Origin: Oscillospiraceae bacterium
Lineage (GTDB): Bacteria; Bacillota_A; Clostridia; Oscillospirales; CAG-272
Assembly (NCBI GenBank): GCA_015063335.1
Contig: SVUH01000008.1
Location: 1-49,049, forward strand
Length of the DNA: 49,049 bases
Reading direction: 5' to 3'
Shown here one piece after another: positions 9,052 to 16,220 of the stretch. Both the position numbers and the translations under genes were made by a program. Numbering within the stretch: position 1 is the stretch's first letter; the number at the start of each line of letters is the position of its first letter. The notes below the pieces were generated by a model. It had not been told where the DNA came from. It did not search any database and was given only the letters and a program-made list of their open reading frames with translations.

Positions 9052-10260
9052 TTGAACAAAAAGAACTGTAATAATACATGTAATAAAAAGACCTCAATAG
9101 GCGGTCAGGCGCTTATTGAGGGAATAATGATGCGAGGTCCAAAGGTTACCGCCATGGCGGTAAGAGATCCCGAGGGCAAGCTCGTACTCGAAAAATGGCA
9201 AACGAGCGCTCCAAGGCGAGCAAAGCTATTTAAGATGCCGTTTGTACGCGGTATTTTTAACTTTATCGACTCAATGACCATGGGCTATAAGTCGCTCATG
9301 CGCTCTGCGGAGATCGCGGGTCTTGAGGACGAAGAACCCAAAAAGTCAAAAAAGAACGCGGAGACTGTGACAACATCAGACGAACAGCCGCTTGCAGAGG
9401 AAAACCTTGCCAAGACTACTGTTGAGAGTGATACCGTCGAAGCATGCGATGCACCTCTTGATGAAGCCACCGTGATCGACGTGAGTGAAGAAATAGAAGA
9501 AGAAACAGAAGAAACAGAAGAAACAGAAGAAACAGAAGAAGCGGAAGTGACAAAAGAAAAGAGCGGTAAGAAAGAAAAGTCCGACTCCGCGCTTATGACG
9601 GGAGTTATGCTTGTAGCGACCGTGCTTGGAGTAGCTCTTGCTGTGCTGCTGTTTATCATGCTTCCAACGTTCCTTTACAATCTGCTCTCAAAGCCACTTC
9701 CCTTCCTCGCTCCCGAAAACGAGATTCTCCATTCGCTCGTAAAGTCGGTATTTGAGGGAGTGCTCCGAATAATCGTTCTCGTCGTATATATGCTTGCAGT
9801 CCGCCTTATGAAGGATATAAGACGCACGTTTATGTATCACGGCGCGGAGCATAAGACTATTTTCTGCTACGAAAACGGGCTTGAGCTGACAGTCGAGAAC
9901 GTTCGCGCGCAGCGCCGCTTCCATCCCAGATGCGGAACGTCATTCCTTATACTCATGCTGCTTGTGGGCATAATCATTTCGTTCTTTATAGACCCCTTGT
10001 GCATAGCGATCTTCGGAGAAATACCGCACACCGCTATCCGCACTCTCATAAAGATCGTCCTGCTTCCCCTTACAATGGGCGTCGGCTACGAGCTCATAAA
10101 GCTCGCGGGCAGACACAATAATCTCTTTACGAGAATTATTTCCGCTCCCGGAATGTGGCTTCAGAGAATAACCGTTCTCGAGCCCGACGACGATATGATC
10201 GAATGCGCGATAACCGCATTCAAGGAAGTAATTCCCGAAGACGAGAGCGACAAATATTAG
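9052..10260 (+). CDS. DUF1385 (YqhQ-like) polytopic membrane protein
   Basis: The N-terminus has the family signature SIGGQALIEGIMMRGP, and the C-terminal part has YHGAEHKTIFCYENG and RCGTSFL, both diagnostic of DUF1385. About four membrane helices occur from residue 180 on. The start is TTG 9052, six bases after GGAGG (9041-9045); no nearby ATG fits. A 90-residue acidic insert (about residues 95-175) carries the 9-bp tandem repeat described separately and separates the N-terminal signature from the membrane block. Biochemical function is unknown; in Bacillota it often neighbours prmC/prfA, here the next gene is prfB, in convergent orientation. Confidence 0.85.
   Translation: MNKKNCNNTCNKKTSIGGQALIEGIMMRGPKVTAMAVRDPEGKLVLEKWQTSAPRRAKLFKMPFVRGIFNFIDSMTMGYKSLMRSAEIAGLEDEEPKKSKKNAETVTTSDEQPLAEENLAKTTVESDTVEACDAPLDEATVIDVSEEIEEETEETEETEETEEAEVTKEKSGKKEKSDSALMTGVMLVATVLGVALAVLLFIMLPTFLYNLLSKPLPFLAPENEILHSLVKSVFEGVLRIIVLVVYMLAVRLMKDIRRTFMYHGAEHKTIFCYENGLELTVENVRAQRRFHPRCGTSFLILMLLVGIIISFFIDPLCIAIFGEIPHTAIRTLIKIVLLPLTMGVGYELIKLAGRHNNLFTRIISAPGMWLQRITVLEPDDDMIECAITAFKEVIPEDESDKY
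9502..9537 (+). repeat. 9-bp coding microsatellite (four exact units)
   Basis: Four perfect tandem copies of GAAACAGAA (9502-9510, 9511-9519, 9520-9528, 9529-9537) encode a Glu-Thr-Glu run in the acidic linker of the DUF1385 protein. Unit length is a multiple of three, so slippage changes linker length but not frame. Confidence 0.9.
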
Positions 10261-10314
10261 AGGCTGATTCCTTTAGCGCAGAACAAAAACACACGAATAT
10301 AAACTAATAAAAGA

Positions 10315-10356
10315 AACCGCTTTTGCTATCGGGAAACGATAGTGAAAGCGGTTTTT
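10315..10356 (+). terminator. Intrinsic terminator after the DUF1385 gene
   Basis: A hairpin with AACCGCTTTTGCTATC as left arm and an imperfect right arm (GATAGTGAAAGCGGTT), followed by TTTTT. The same left arm recurs in the terminator at 31531-31576. The rest of the 235-base gap up to prfB shows only a short GGCGTAC/GTACGCC hairpin near 10432. Confidence 0.75.
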
Positions 10357-10495
10357 TATGTAGAAATTTTCGAGATAAATCTCTCAAATTTCATTTTTTA
10401 TGTGTGCTTTTTAGCCGCGCTTTGGCTCTCTGGCGTACGCCTGTACGCCGATGAGAACCAAATCACAACTTCTGCATCTAAATCAATCAGCCTCA

Positions 10496-11608
10496 TCAGT
10501 TCGCTTTCGCGTTCATTTTAAGGTACGCATTGATAAACTCGTCTATCTCACCGTCCATAACTGCAGAAATGTTTCCGTCCTCGTGTCCCGTTCTCGTGTC
10601 CTTTGCCAGAGTGTAGGGCATGAATACGTAGGAGCATATCTGCGAGCCCCACTCGATGTTCGTCTTGTTGCCCTGAATATCCTCAATTGTGTCGAGTCTT
10701 TCGCGAAGCTTTATCTCCATAAGCTTTGCCTTGAGCATCTTCATCGCGGTTTCCTTGTTCTGAAGCTGTGAGCGCTCCGTCTGACAGCCTACGACGATAC
10801 CCGTGGGCTTGTGCAAGATACGGATAGCAGAGTCGGTCTTGTTGATGTGCTGACCGCCCGCTCCGCTCGAACGGTGCGCGGTGACGTCTATATCCTCGTC
10901 GCGTATCTCGACCTTGTCAATGTTATCAAACTCGGGCATGACCTCGATAGATGCAAACGAGGTCTGTCTGCGGCCTGCCGCATCAAAGGGAGATACACGG
11001 ACAAGTCTGTGTACGCCGTTCTCTGCTTTAAGATAGCCGTATGCGTTGAGTCCCTCAACCATAATGGTCGCGCTCTTTATTCCCGCCGCGTCTCCGTCAA
11101 GCCAGTCTATAAGCTTGTACTTGTAGTTATGACGCTCTGCCCAACGGGTTATCATGCGGTAAAGCATCTGCGCCCAGTCCTGAGCCTCCGTTCCGCCCGC
11201 GCCGGGGTGGAATGAAACTATCGCATTATTCTTATCGTACTCACCCGAAAGGAGTATTTCTATTCTTTTGTTCTCTGCCGTTTTAGAGATTTCAGCAAGC
11301 TCGCTCTGAACCTCCTCGACGTACGCCTCGTCATTCTCCTCTATCGCCATCTCGGCAAGAGTGATAGCGTCCTCAAGACGACCCTTGAGCTCCTCGTAGG
11401 ACTCAATGGTGTCCTTAGTCTGCTTGACCTTCTGAAGTATCTTTGATGAATTCTCCTGATTTGACCAGAAATCGGGATCAAGCGTCTGTGCATCAAGCTC
11501 CTCTGCAAGAGCCTTAAGCTCATCTATGCGCAAAGCAGAGCCGAGGTCTTCTATATCCGCTCTCATTCCTATCAACTTATATTTTGCGTCTTCAAGTGCA
11601 ATTATCAT
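10496..11608 (-). CDS. prfB: Peptide chain release factor 2 (RF2), without programmed frameshift
   Basis: Reads UGA/UAA stops and triggers peptide release. The SPF anticodon-like tripeptide is in VRVSPFDAAGRRQTS, and the peptidyl-transfer GGQ motif is in RSSGAGGQHINKTDSA. 370 residues is full length. The frame is continuous from ATG 11608 (preceded by AGGAGAG) through the region around residue 25 where many bacteria have an in-frame TGA and +1 shift, so this gene lacks that autoregulatory site. It is monocistronic here; prmC, which methylates the GGQ glutamine, is at 38.9 kb. Confidence 0.95.
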   Translation of the reverse strand: MIIALEDAKYKLIGMRADIEDLGSALRIDELKALAEELDAQTLDPDFWSNQENSSKILQKVKQTKDTIESYEELKGRLEDAITLAEMAIEENDEAYVEEVQSELAEISKTAENKRIEILLSGEYDKNNAIVSFHPGAGGTEAQDWAQMLYRMITRWAERHNYKYKLIDWLDGDAAGIKSATIMVEGLNAYGYLKAENGVHRLVRVSPFDAAGRRQTSFASIEVMPEFDNIDKVEIRDEDIDVTAHRSSGAGGQHINKTDSAIRILHKPTGIVVGCQTERSQLQNKETAMKMLKAKLMEIKLRERLDTIEDIQGNKTNIEWGSQICSYVFMPYTLAKDTRTGHEDGNISAVMDGEIDEFINAYLKMNAKAN

Positions 11609-11780
11609 TTTGCTCTCCTATTTTAGCCATATTATACTATTATAGATTATACCACAGTTCTTTTTTAAAATCAATAGGATTTTTGAGTTTTTATCATATG
11701 TGAAAAGAAATCATACCCGACGAATAAACAGCTCCGGATCGTACCAAACTATGCTTTAAAGCCCATTGGAGGATAGTTTT

Positions 11781-12815
11781 ATGATCGAATACTCGGGAAA
11801 AAGAGTAAGCACCGCAAGAGACGCCGTCACGGGCAAGCTGCTCGACTCAAAAAGTCTTTCTTCTAAAAAAGCCGACGCTGCAGCCATTATTATATGGGAC
11901 GGAAATTGTGACTTGTGCGCAGAATTGCTTGACGGAGCGGTCGGCATCGTTTTGCCCGAATTTCTCACTCCTGAGCAAAGACACTTCGCCGCACAGCTTG
12001 CAGAATTTTGTCATCTTCCCGCAATATATCTGTCCTGCCCCCTCTTGCCTGCAAGCGCCCCCTCACACTGCGACGTCGCCATTCTTTCTCCCGTCGAGGG
12101 AAAGCTTTTCGTAAACCCCGACGTAGAAACGGTCCGCTCCTTTCTCTGCTCACTCCCTCACGGAATAAAGAAAAAGCTCTCCGTGCTCTCGACCGCCGAG
12201 CCAGCGCCCGAGGGCTGTGACGGTCTTGTTATCGGCAAGGAGCTTGAGAGATTTACCGACGAGGAGAGCGCATACGAATACCTTTGTGAGATAGCGGACA
12301 AGCATACGGGGATAAAGCTGGTTACAAGCATTCCTTTTGGTGAGAATACGGAGGTTTTTTCATCTCGCGTAAAGGCGCTCTACCGAGCAGGGGTGTGGGG
12401 ACGATTCTCCCTGCTTTGCACGGGTATAAAAACTCCCGAACGCGCCCTCGACTGCATTTCTCTTATTCATTCCGCGTTCTGCCGACTCGACTCGGAAAAC
12501 AGAGAATTCAACGGTTTTATTCCCAAAGGAATTTGTATTGATACACCCATTCTGCTTCTTGATCCCCCACGAGCGCGCGCTCTCGATTTCTTTTGCCTTG
12601 ACGTGTCCTCACTCTCCGAGAGCTTTTCGGGCGGCTGCTCTCGCGAGCCTCGCCTTATTGAAAAATACCTGCTTGAATCAAAGAAAAAGATCTCGCCCGC
12701 GGATATAGCCTTGAAGCTTGAGGGCTCCGTGCCCCCCGATTTTTTGGAACGGATTGCTCCTAAGGAGGTTTATGCCTCGGTACTCCTATCCTCCGAAATT
12801 TTGGGGTGGATATAG
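11781..12815 (+). CDS. Degenerate PTS enzyme I-like protein (PEP-utilising enzyme fold)
   Basis: 344 residues against about 570 in enzyme I. Residues 70-115 resemble the phosphohistidine swivelling domain: RHFAAQLAEFCHLPAIYL aligns with the enzyme I segment around its active His, and VEGKLFVNPDVETV with its GxVIxNPDxET strand. Residues 215-290 follow the PEP-binding barrel: GVWGRFSLLCTGI, FIPKGICIDTPI, and FFCLDVSSLSESF where enzyme I has FFSIGTNDLTQYT. The HPr-binding helical domain is absent and the Asn-Asp and Arg residues that hold PEP and Mg are not conserved, so it is probably not a working phosphotransferase. Start ATG 11781 has GGAGG 11768-11772. Assignment rests on my own alignment. 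Confidence 0.55.
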   Translation: MIEYSGKRVSTARDAVTGKLLDSKSLSSKKADAAAIIIWDGNCDLCAELLDGAVGIVLPEFLTPEQRHFAAQLAEFCHLPAIYLSCPLLPASAPSHCDVAILSPVEGKLFVNPDVETVRSFLCSLPHGIKKKLSVLSTAEPAPEGCDGLVIGKELERFTDEESAYEYLCEIADKHTGIKLVTSIPFGENTEVFSSRVKALYRAGVWGRFSLLCTGIKTPERALDCISLIHSAFCRLDSENREFNGFIPKGICIDTPILLLDPPRARALDFFCLDVSSLSESFSGGCSREPRLIEKYLLESKKKISPADIALKLEGSVPPDFLERIAPKEVYASVLLSSEILGWI

Positions 12816-12857
12816 TTTTTTAAAGAGCGAATTTTTCTAAAAAATATAAAAAAAGTA

Positions 12858-12886
12858 TTGACAAAAGAAATAAACTGTGTTATTAT
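12858..12886 (+). promoter_or_regulatory. Promoter of tRNA-Arg
   Basis: TTGACA (12858-12863), 17-bp spacer, TATTAT (12881-12886), ending 43 bases before the mature tRNA. Confidence 0.75.
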
Positions 12887-12929
12887 ATACGGGTACGCAT
12901 GAGGCGAGCAATAGTTTGCTTTGTGCTAT

Positions 12930-13006
12930 GCGGCGTTAGCTCAGCTGGATAGAGTGTTTGGCTACGAACCAAAAGGTCGGGGGTTCGAATCCCTTACGCC
13001 GTGCCA
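12930..13006 (+). tRNA. tRNA-Arg (anticodon ACG)
   Basis: All arms fold: acceptor GCGGCGT with ACGCCGT (G1-U72 wobble), D stem GCTC/GAGT, anticodon stem TTTGG/CCAAA around loop CTACGAA (anticodon ACG, read as ICG for CGN codons), T stem GGGGG/CCCTT around TTCGAAT, discriminator G and encoded CCA. A promoter lies at 12858-12886 and a terminator at once after it. Confidence 0.95.
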
Positions 13007-13009
13007 AAA

Positions 13010-13042
13010 AACAGACAGATGCATTTGCATCTGTCTTTTTTT
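13010..13042 (+). terminator. Terminator of tRNA-Arg
   Basis: Stem of 11 bp (13013-13023 with 13026-13036), two-base loop, then a run of T. A second copy with one compensated base pair lies 147 bases downstream at 13151-13187. Confidence 0.85.
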
Positions 13043-13132
13043 CGTGTGGGAGGGATTCGAAGGCGACGCGGTAGTGAATGACACCACAGTGTGGTGTCAG
13101 AGCCGCGGAGGGACCGAGCCCGCAGGCGAGAC
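13043..13132. repeat. 90-bp insert of a dispersed palindromic repeat between two tRNA-Arg 3' ends
   Basis: It carries a near-perfect palindrome TGACACCACAGTGTGGTGTC followed by a GGACCGAGCC...CGAGAC tract. The same order (TGAATGACAnCAC, GTGTGnTGTCAGA, GACCGAGCC, CGAGAC, CGAATC) occurs on the minus strand in the repeat at 47075-47331. The left edge contains GGGATTCG and the right edge CGAATCCC, an 8-bp inverted pair that overlaps the T-arm sequence of the tRNA. Confidence 0.7.
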
Positions 13133-13190
13133 CGAATCCCTTACGCCGTGCCAAAAAACAGGCAGATGCATTTGCATCTGCCTGTTTTTT
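13133..13190 (+). repeat. Duplicated tRNA-Arg 3' end plus terminator
   Basis: Direct repeat of 12986-13042: T-arm end, acceptor 3' strand and CCA, then the terminator hairpin. It differs by a compensated pair in the stem (A-T in the first copy, G-C here) plus an extra base in the tail. No 5' half of a tRNA exists, so it is not a functional gene; it looks like an attachment-type or tandem duplication bordering the 90-bp insert. Confidence 0.85.
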
Positions 13191-13199
13191 CTATTTAAA

Positions 13200-14285
13200 T
13201 CATTTCACCTTATTTTTCTTGGTGTTATTAACGACAAGGCGAATGAATTTTCTTATAAGCTTGCGCGTTTCGGGATCAAAGGTATTCCACGCTCTTATAA
13301 GTCGCGTCTTATCGTTACTGAAATCCGTCAGCGTTCTTCCGTTGGCACAAAGCACCTCGTAAATAGAATCGAGTACCCGCTCTCTCTCGTCTGGCGGCAT
13401 TTCCCGCATCCACCTTTTCAGCGTTCTTTCAATTCGTCTGGCTTCGTCGGTCAAGCCCTCAAGATGTATAAAGCTACCGCCGACTATGCGCCACGAAAGC
13501 GCGTCGTGCTGCAAAAGCCCCGTTTGCGTGCTTTGAATTACGTCGTGCCCCTCCGCATGCTCAAGCACCATGCCCACAAATGACGATTGCGGAACAAGTA
13601 TACGCATTTTCGGTCTCATTTGCTTATATTCGGGTAGGGACACGAAATCTCTTGTAAATCCCGGACCGTCGTTGCTGTAAACCGTGACAATACGCTCTCT
13701 CGTCTCTGCCGAGCACTTGACCGATGCCCACACGGCTAAGTTTCCGCCCTTGCTGTGTCCGCCGACGTGGATTTTTCTGTTTGGGAATGCTTCGGCTATA
13801 CTGTCAAGGTATTTAGCTGCCTCTCTCTGCGAGGGGACGCTTCCGAGCAGGCTCATATTAAAGCTTTCCTTCCAGCCTACTATGGTATCGTCCGTACCGC
13901 GAAAGGCGACGAACGCATCGCCCTCTCCTATAAGAAAGGTAACGGCGCAAAACTGCTTCTGCTCGCTCAGTGATATTCTGTTGACGTAGCCTACCATATA
14001 TACGCTTCCAAAGCGTACCGACCTTGCCGCCTTGGTCATAAGCGTGATAAATTCGGGAGAAAACAAAACTCCGAGCGTCTGCGACGGGTCGTTTTTTCTC
14101 GCCTGCATATACCGCTTCGCTGCAAGCAAAAAGGACACAGGCTTCGCCTTTGGCGAGGTGTGTACCATTTTCTTGAAGTCAAGATACGCTATCATTGAAA
14201 AAATAAGATTGTCGACCTCTCCTATCGGCACCTGAGAAAAGGGAAGATCCCCCCTCCATTCAATATAATCGAACACCGTGCCCAT
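13200..14285 (-). CDS. DUF2974 (Mbeg1-like) alpha/beta hydrolase
   Basis: 361 residues. The nucleophile elbow is GGHSKGGNLA, with an upstream lipase-like FVAFRGTDDTIVGWKESF strand and a probable catalytic Asp/His region (LQHDALSW). This is the pattern of clostridial DUF2974 proteins related to class 3 lipases; the substrate is unknown. Signal peptide is absent, so it is cytosolic. The ATG at 14285 has AAGGAGG that overlaps the stop codon region of the DUF6472 gene, so the two are coupled. It converges on the tRNA-Arg 3' duplication. Confidence 0.85.
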   Translation of the reverse strand: MGTVFDYIEWRGDLPFSQVPIGEVDNLIFSMIAYLDFKKMVHTSPKAKPVSFLLAAKRYMQARKNDPSQTLGVLFSPEFITLMTKAARSVRFGSVYMVGYVNRISLSEQKQFCAVTFLIGEGDAFVAFRGTDDTIVGWKESFNMSLLGSVPSQREAAKYLDSIAEAFPNRKIHVGGHSKGGNLAVWASVKCSAETRERIVTVYSNDGPGFTRDFVSLPEYKQMRPKMRILVPQSSFVGMVLEHAEGHDVIQSTQTGLLQHDALSWRIVGGSFIHLEGLTDEARRIERTLKRWMREMPPDERERVLDSIYEVLCANGRTLTDFSNDKTRLIRAWNTFDPETRKLIRKFIRLVVNNTKKNKVK

Positions 14286-14297
14286 AAAGTTGCCTCC

Positions 14298-14474
14298 TTA
14301 AATTTGCTTGTGAACGCTTTTATATTCGTCGTAGAATCGGTAGTACGGGCAACCCTTTGTCCTACCACCGAGAAAATTCGACATCTCGTCCTGGTCAAGA
14401 CGCGCGTTGCAGATATATTCCTCGTACTCCTCGTCGTAATCGTAAAATTCACAGCTTTCGCACTTACTTTCCAT
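14298..14474 (-). CDS. DUF6472 family small Cys-rich protein
   Basis: 58 residues, MESKCESCEFYDYDEEYEEY at the start and GCPYYRFYDEYKSVHKQI at the end. Four Cys (CESC, C in YICN, C in GCPYY) could hold a metal. The pattern matches the DUF6472 family as I recall it, which commonly follows ruvX in Clostridia. It lies 13 bases after ruvX and directly before the DUF2974 gene. Confidence 0.8.
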   Translation of the reverse strand: MESKCESCEFYDYDEEYEEYICNARLDQDEMSNFLGGRTKGCPYYRFYDEYKSVHKQI

Positions 14475-14487
14475 ACCTATTGTTCCC

Positions 14488-14952
14488 TTAAGTCATATAT
14501 TTAAGCCTATCAAGACAATTTTGCAAAATTATCTGAGCGGACAGCGTATCTATAACCTGCTTTCTCTTTTTTCCGTGAGTTCCCGTTTCATTGAGATATC
14601 GCGATGCCGTCATTGTGGTCATGCGCTCGTCAAACATCGCAACCGGCACACCGTCGAGGCGCTCCTTTAAGAGAGCGGCAAACTTCGTGCATCTCTGCGC
14701 GCGCGAGCCGTGGCTCCCGTCCATGTTTACGGGCATACCGACGACGACCGCCACAGCGCCCTCACGCTTTACAGCCTCCGCAACGGCATCTGCCGTTTTT
14801 TCTATACCGCCCGGGGATATGTATCCTATGCCCGACGCAATAAGTCTTGACGCGTCCGACACGGCAAGCCCCGTGCGCACGTCGCCAAAATCGACTCCCA
14901 TTATTTTTCCCTGAGTCTCCTTCACCGCGACAAGCTCATCAACCTCAAACAT
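14488..14952 (-). CDS. ruvX: Putative Holliday junction resolvase / pre-16S rRNA nuclease
   Basis: YqgF/RuvX fold of the RNase H type, 154 residues. The first acidic strand is KIMGVDFGDVRTGLAVSD, the second acidic residue lies in VPVAMFDERMTT, and VVVGMPVNMDGS is the family GLP-type motif. It acts in 5' maturation of 16S rRNA in E. coli; the resolvase role is older inference. The ATG overlaps the end of cca by 8 bases, so translation is coupled. Confidence 0.9.
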   Translation of the reverse strand: MFEVDELVAVKETQGKIMGVDFGDVRTGLAVSDASRLIASGIGYISPGGIEKTADAVAEAVKREGAVAVVVGMPVNMDGSHGSRAQRCTKFAALLKERLDGVPVAMFDERMTTMTASRYLNETGTHGKKRKQVIDTLSAQIILQNCLDRLKYMT

Positions 14953-16141
14953 TTTCCCCGTCCTTCATTTCATTAAGTATTTTCTTCGCAAGGATAACGA
15001 GCGAATCCTCCTCGTTAAGCTCAGGGTTCTCTATAACCGCATCGAGCAAAAGCTCAAGCGTCTTACCTATGCTCTTTCCTCGCGCGCCAAGTCCCGCAAG
15101 CACCTTGCCGTTTATGGCAAGCTGCTGCACAGTGCACGGCGTGTTCTGCTGCTTTACCGTCAGCTGCTCCGCGCCCGCGTCCGAAACACCGAGCTTTTCC
15201 GAAAGTCTTGCCGCATACGGCGCGTAGATACCCGTGCGGGCTATCAGTCTGCGGGCGTCCTCCGCTGAGCGAACTGATATATGCGCTCCGAGCGCGACCG
15301 CAAGCGCTCCCCTCGTCTGCTTTGTCGAGCATCGCAGACCGTGAAGCACGTCGCGCGCCACGTCGGCGTCGTTTCGGCACAAAAGCGCACCGAGCCTTGC
15401 CGCATCCGTCGCTTGCATCTCGGGAATAATTCGTATTAAGTTGTCTGAGATGGCACACTCGCCGACGGCATATTTTATAACCCCCGTCTCCACCATAAGC
15501 GCAAGCGCCTTTTCAGAGTGGGGAGAGGTAAGGAGCTTTATAAACTCCGCTCCTATTCTTTCCCTTGCGATTTTTCCAAGTCCCGCGGCGCATTCCACAG
15601 CGCCCTCAAGCGTGCGCTTCTCTATCTCAAAGCCAAGTTGGGCGGAAAAGCGAAACGCGCGCATAATGCGTAGCGCGTCCTCACCGAATCTCTCCCTCGG
15701 CTCTCCCACCGCGCGAATAATTCCACGCTTAACGTCAGCCGCGCCGCCAAACGGGTCTATAAGCCCGCGACTTTGGCTGTACGCCATAGCGTTGACGGTA
15801 AAATCTCTGCGAGCGAGATCCTCCTCTATGCTCGACGTAAAGCTTACGCTGTCGGGGCGCCTTGAATCGGTATACTCTCCGTCTACACGGAAGGTCGTTA
15901 CCTCGATGGGCTCGCCACCCGAAATTACCGTGACCGTGCCGTGCTTGATCCCCGTCTCGATCACTCTCATATCCGAGAAGACCGAGAGCGTTTTTTCGGG
16001 AAGCGCCGACGTCGTTACGTCATAGTCGTGGGGAGCAATTCCGAGAAGCATATCCCGTAGACTTCCGCCAACGATATAGGCGCTCTCGCCGCTTTCTTCA
16101 AGTTTGTCTATTATGACTCTTACGTTTTCGGGATAGGTCAT
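14945..16141 (-). CDS. cca: CCA tRNA nucleotidyltransferase
   Basis: Adds or repairs the CCA end of tRNAs. Class II polymerase-beta fold: nucleotidyl motif GGSLRDMLLG with metal-binding DYDVTT near residues 25-43, RRDFTVNAMAY with the flexible loop, and the RFGEDALRIMRAFRFSAQ neck motif. 398 residues, close to the gram-positive norm. A GGGGGAGCGAG tract precedes the ATG. It heads a run with ruvX, the DUF6472 gene and the hydrolase. Confidence 0.92.
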   Translation of the reverse strand: MTYPENVRVIIDKLEESGESAYIVGGSLRDMLLGIAPHDYDVTTSALPEKTLSVFSDMRVIETGIKHGTVTVISGGEPIEVTTFRVDGEYTDSRRPDSVSFTSSIEEDLARRDFTVNAMAYSQSRGLIDPFGGAADVKRGIIRAVGEPRERFGEDALRIMRAFRFSAQLGFEIEKRTLEGAVECAAGLGKIARERIGAEFIKLLTSPHSEKALALMVETGVIKYAVGECAISDNLIRIIPEMQATDAARLGALLCRNDADVARDVLHGLRCSTKQTRGALAVALGAHISVRSAEDARRLIARTGIYAPYAARLSEKLGVSDAGAEQLTVKQQNTPCTVQQLAINGKVLAGLGARGKSIGKTLELLLDAVIENPELNEEDSLVILAKKILNEMKDGENV

Positions 16142-16183
16142 CTCGCTCCCCCCTTTCGCTAATTTTACACCTCTGTTTTACGG

Positions 16184-16220
16184 TTTTCTTTTGATTTCTT
16201 TTCCCTAAAAGAAAAGTAAG
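16184..16220. repeat. T/A-rich hairpin element between cca and pyruvate kinase
   Basis: Contains TTTCTTTT-CCCT-AAAAGAAA (16195-16214) followed by AGTAAG. Reverse-complemented it shares its CTTACTTTTCTTTTA start and TCAAAAGAAAAC end with the tandem units at 33728-33939. It abuts the pyruvate kinase stop codon and may act as its terminator, although no clean T-run follows. Confidence 0.5.

Noticed and set aside
12921..13583. A 220-codon plus-strand frame
   Set aside because: It translates straight through tRNA-Arg, its duplicated 3' end and the antisense of the DUF2974 gene.
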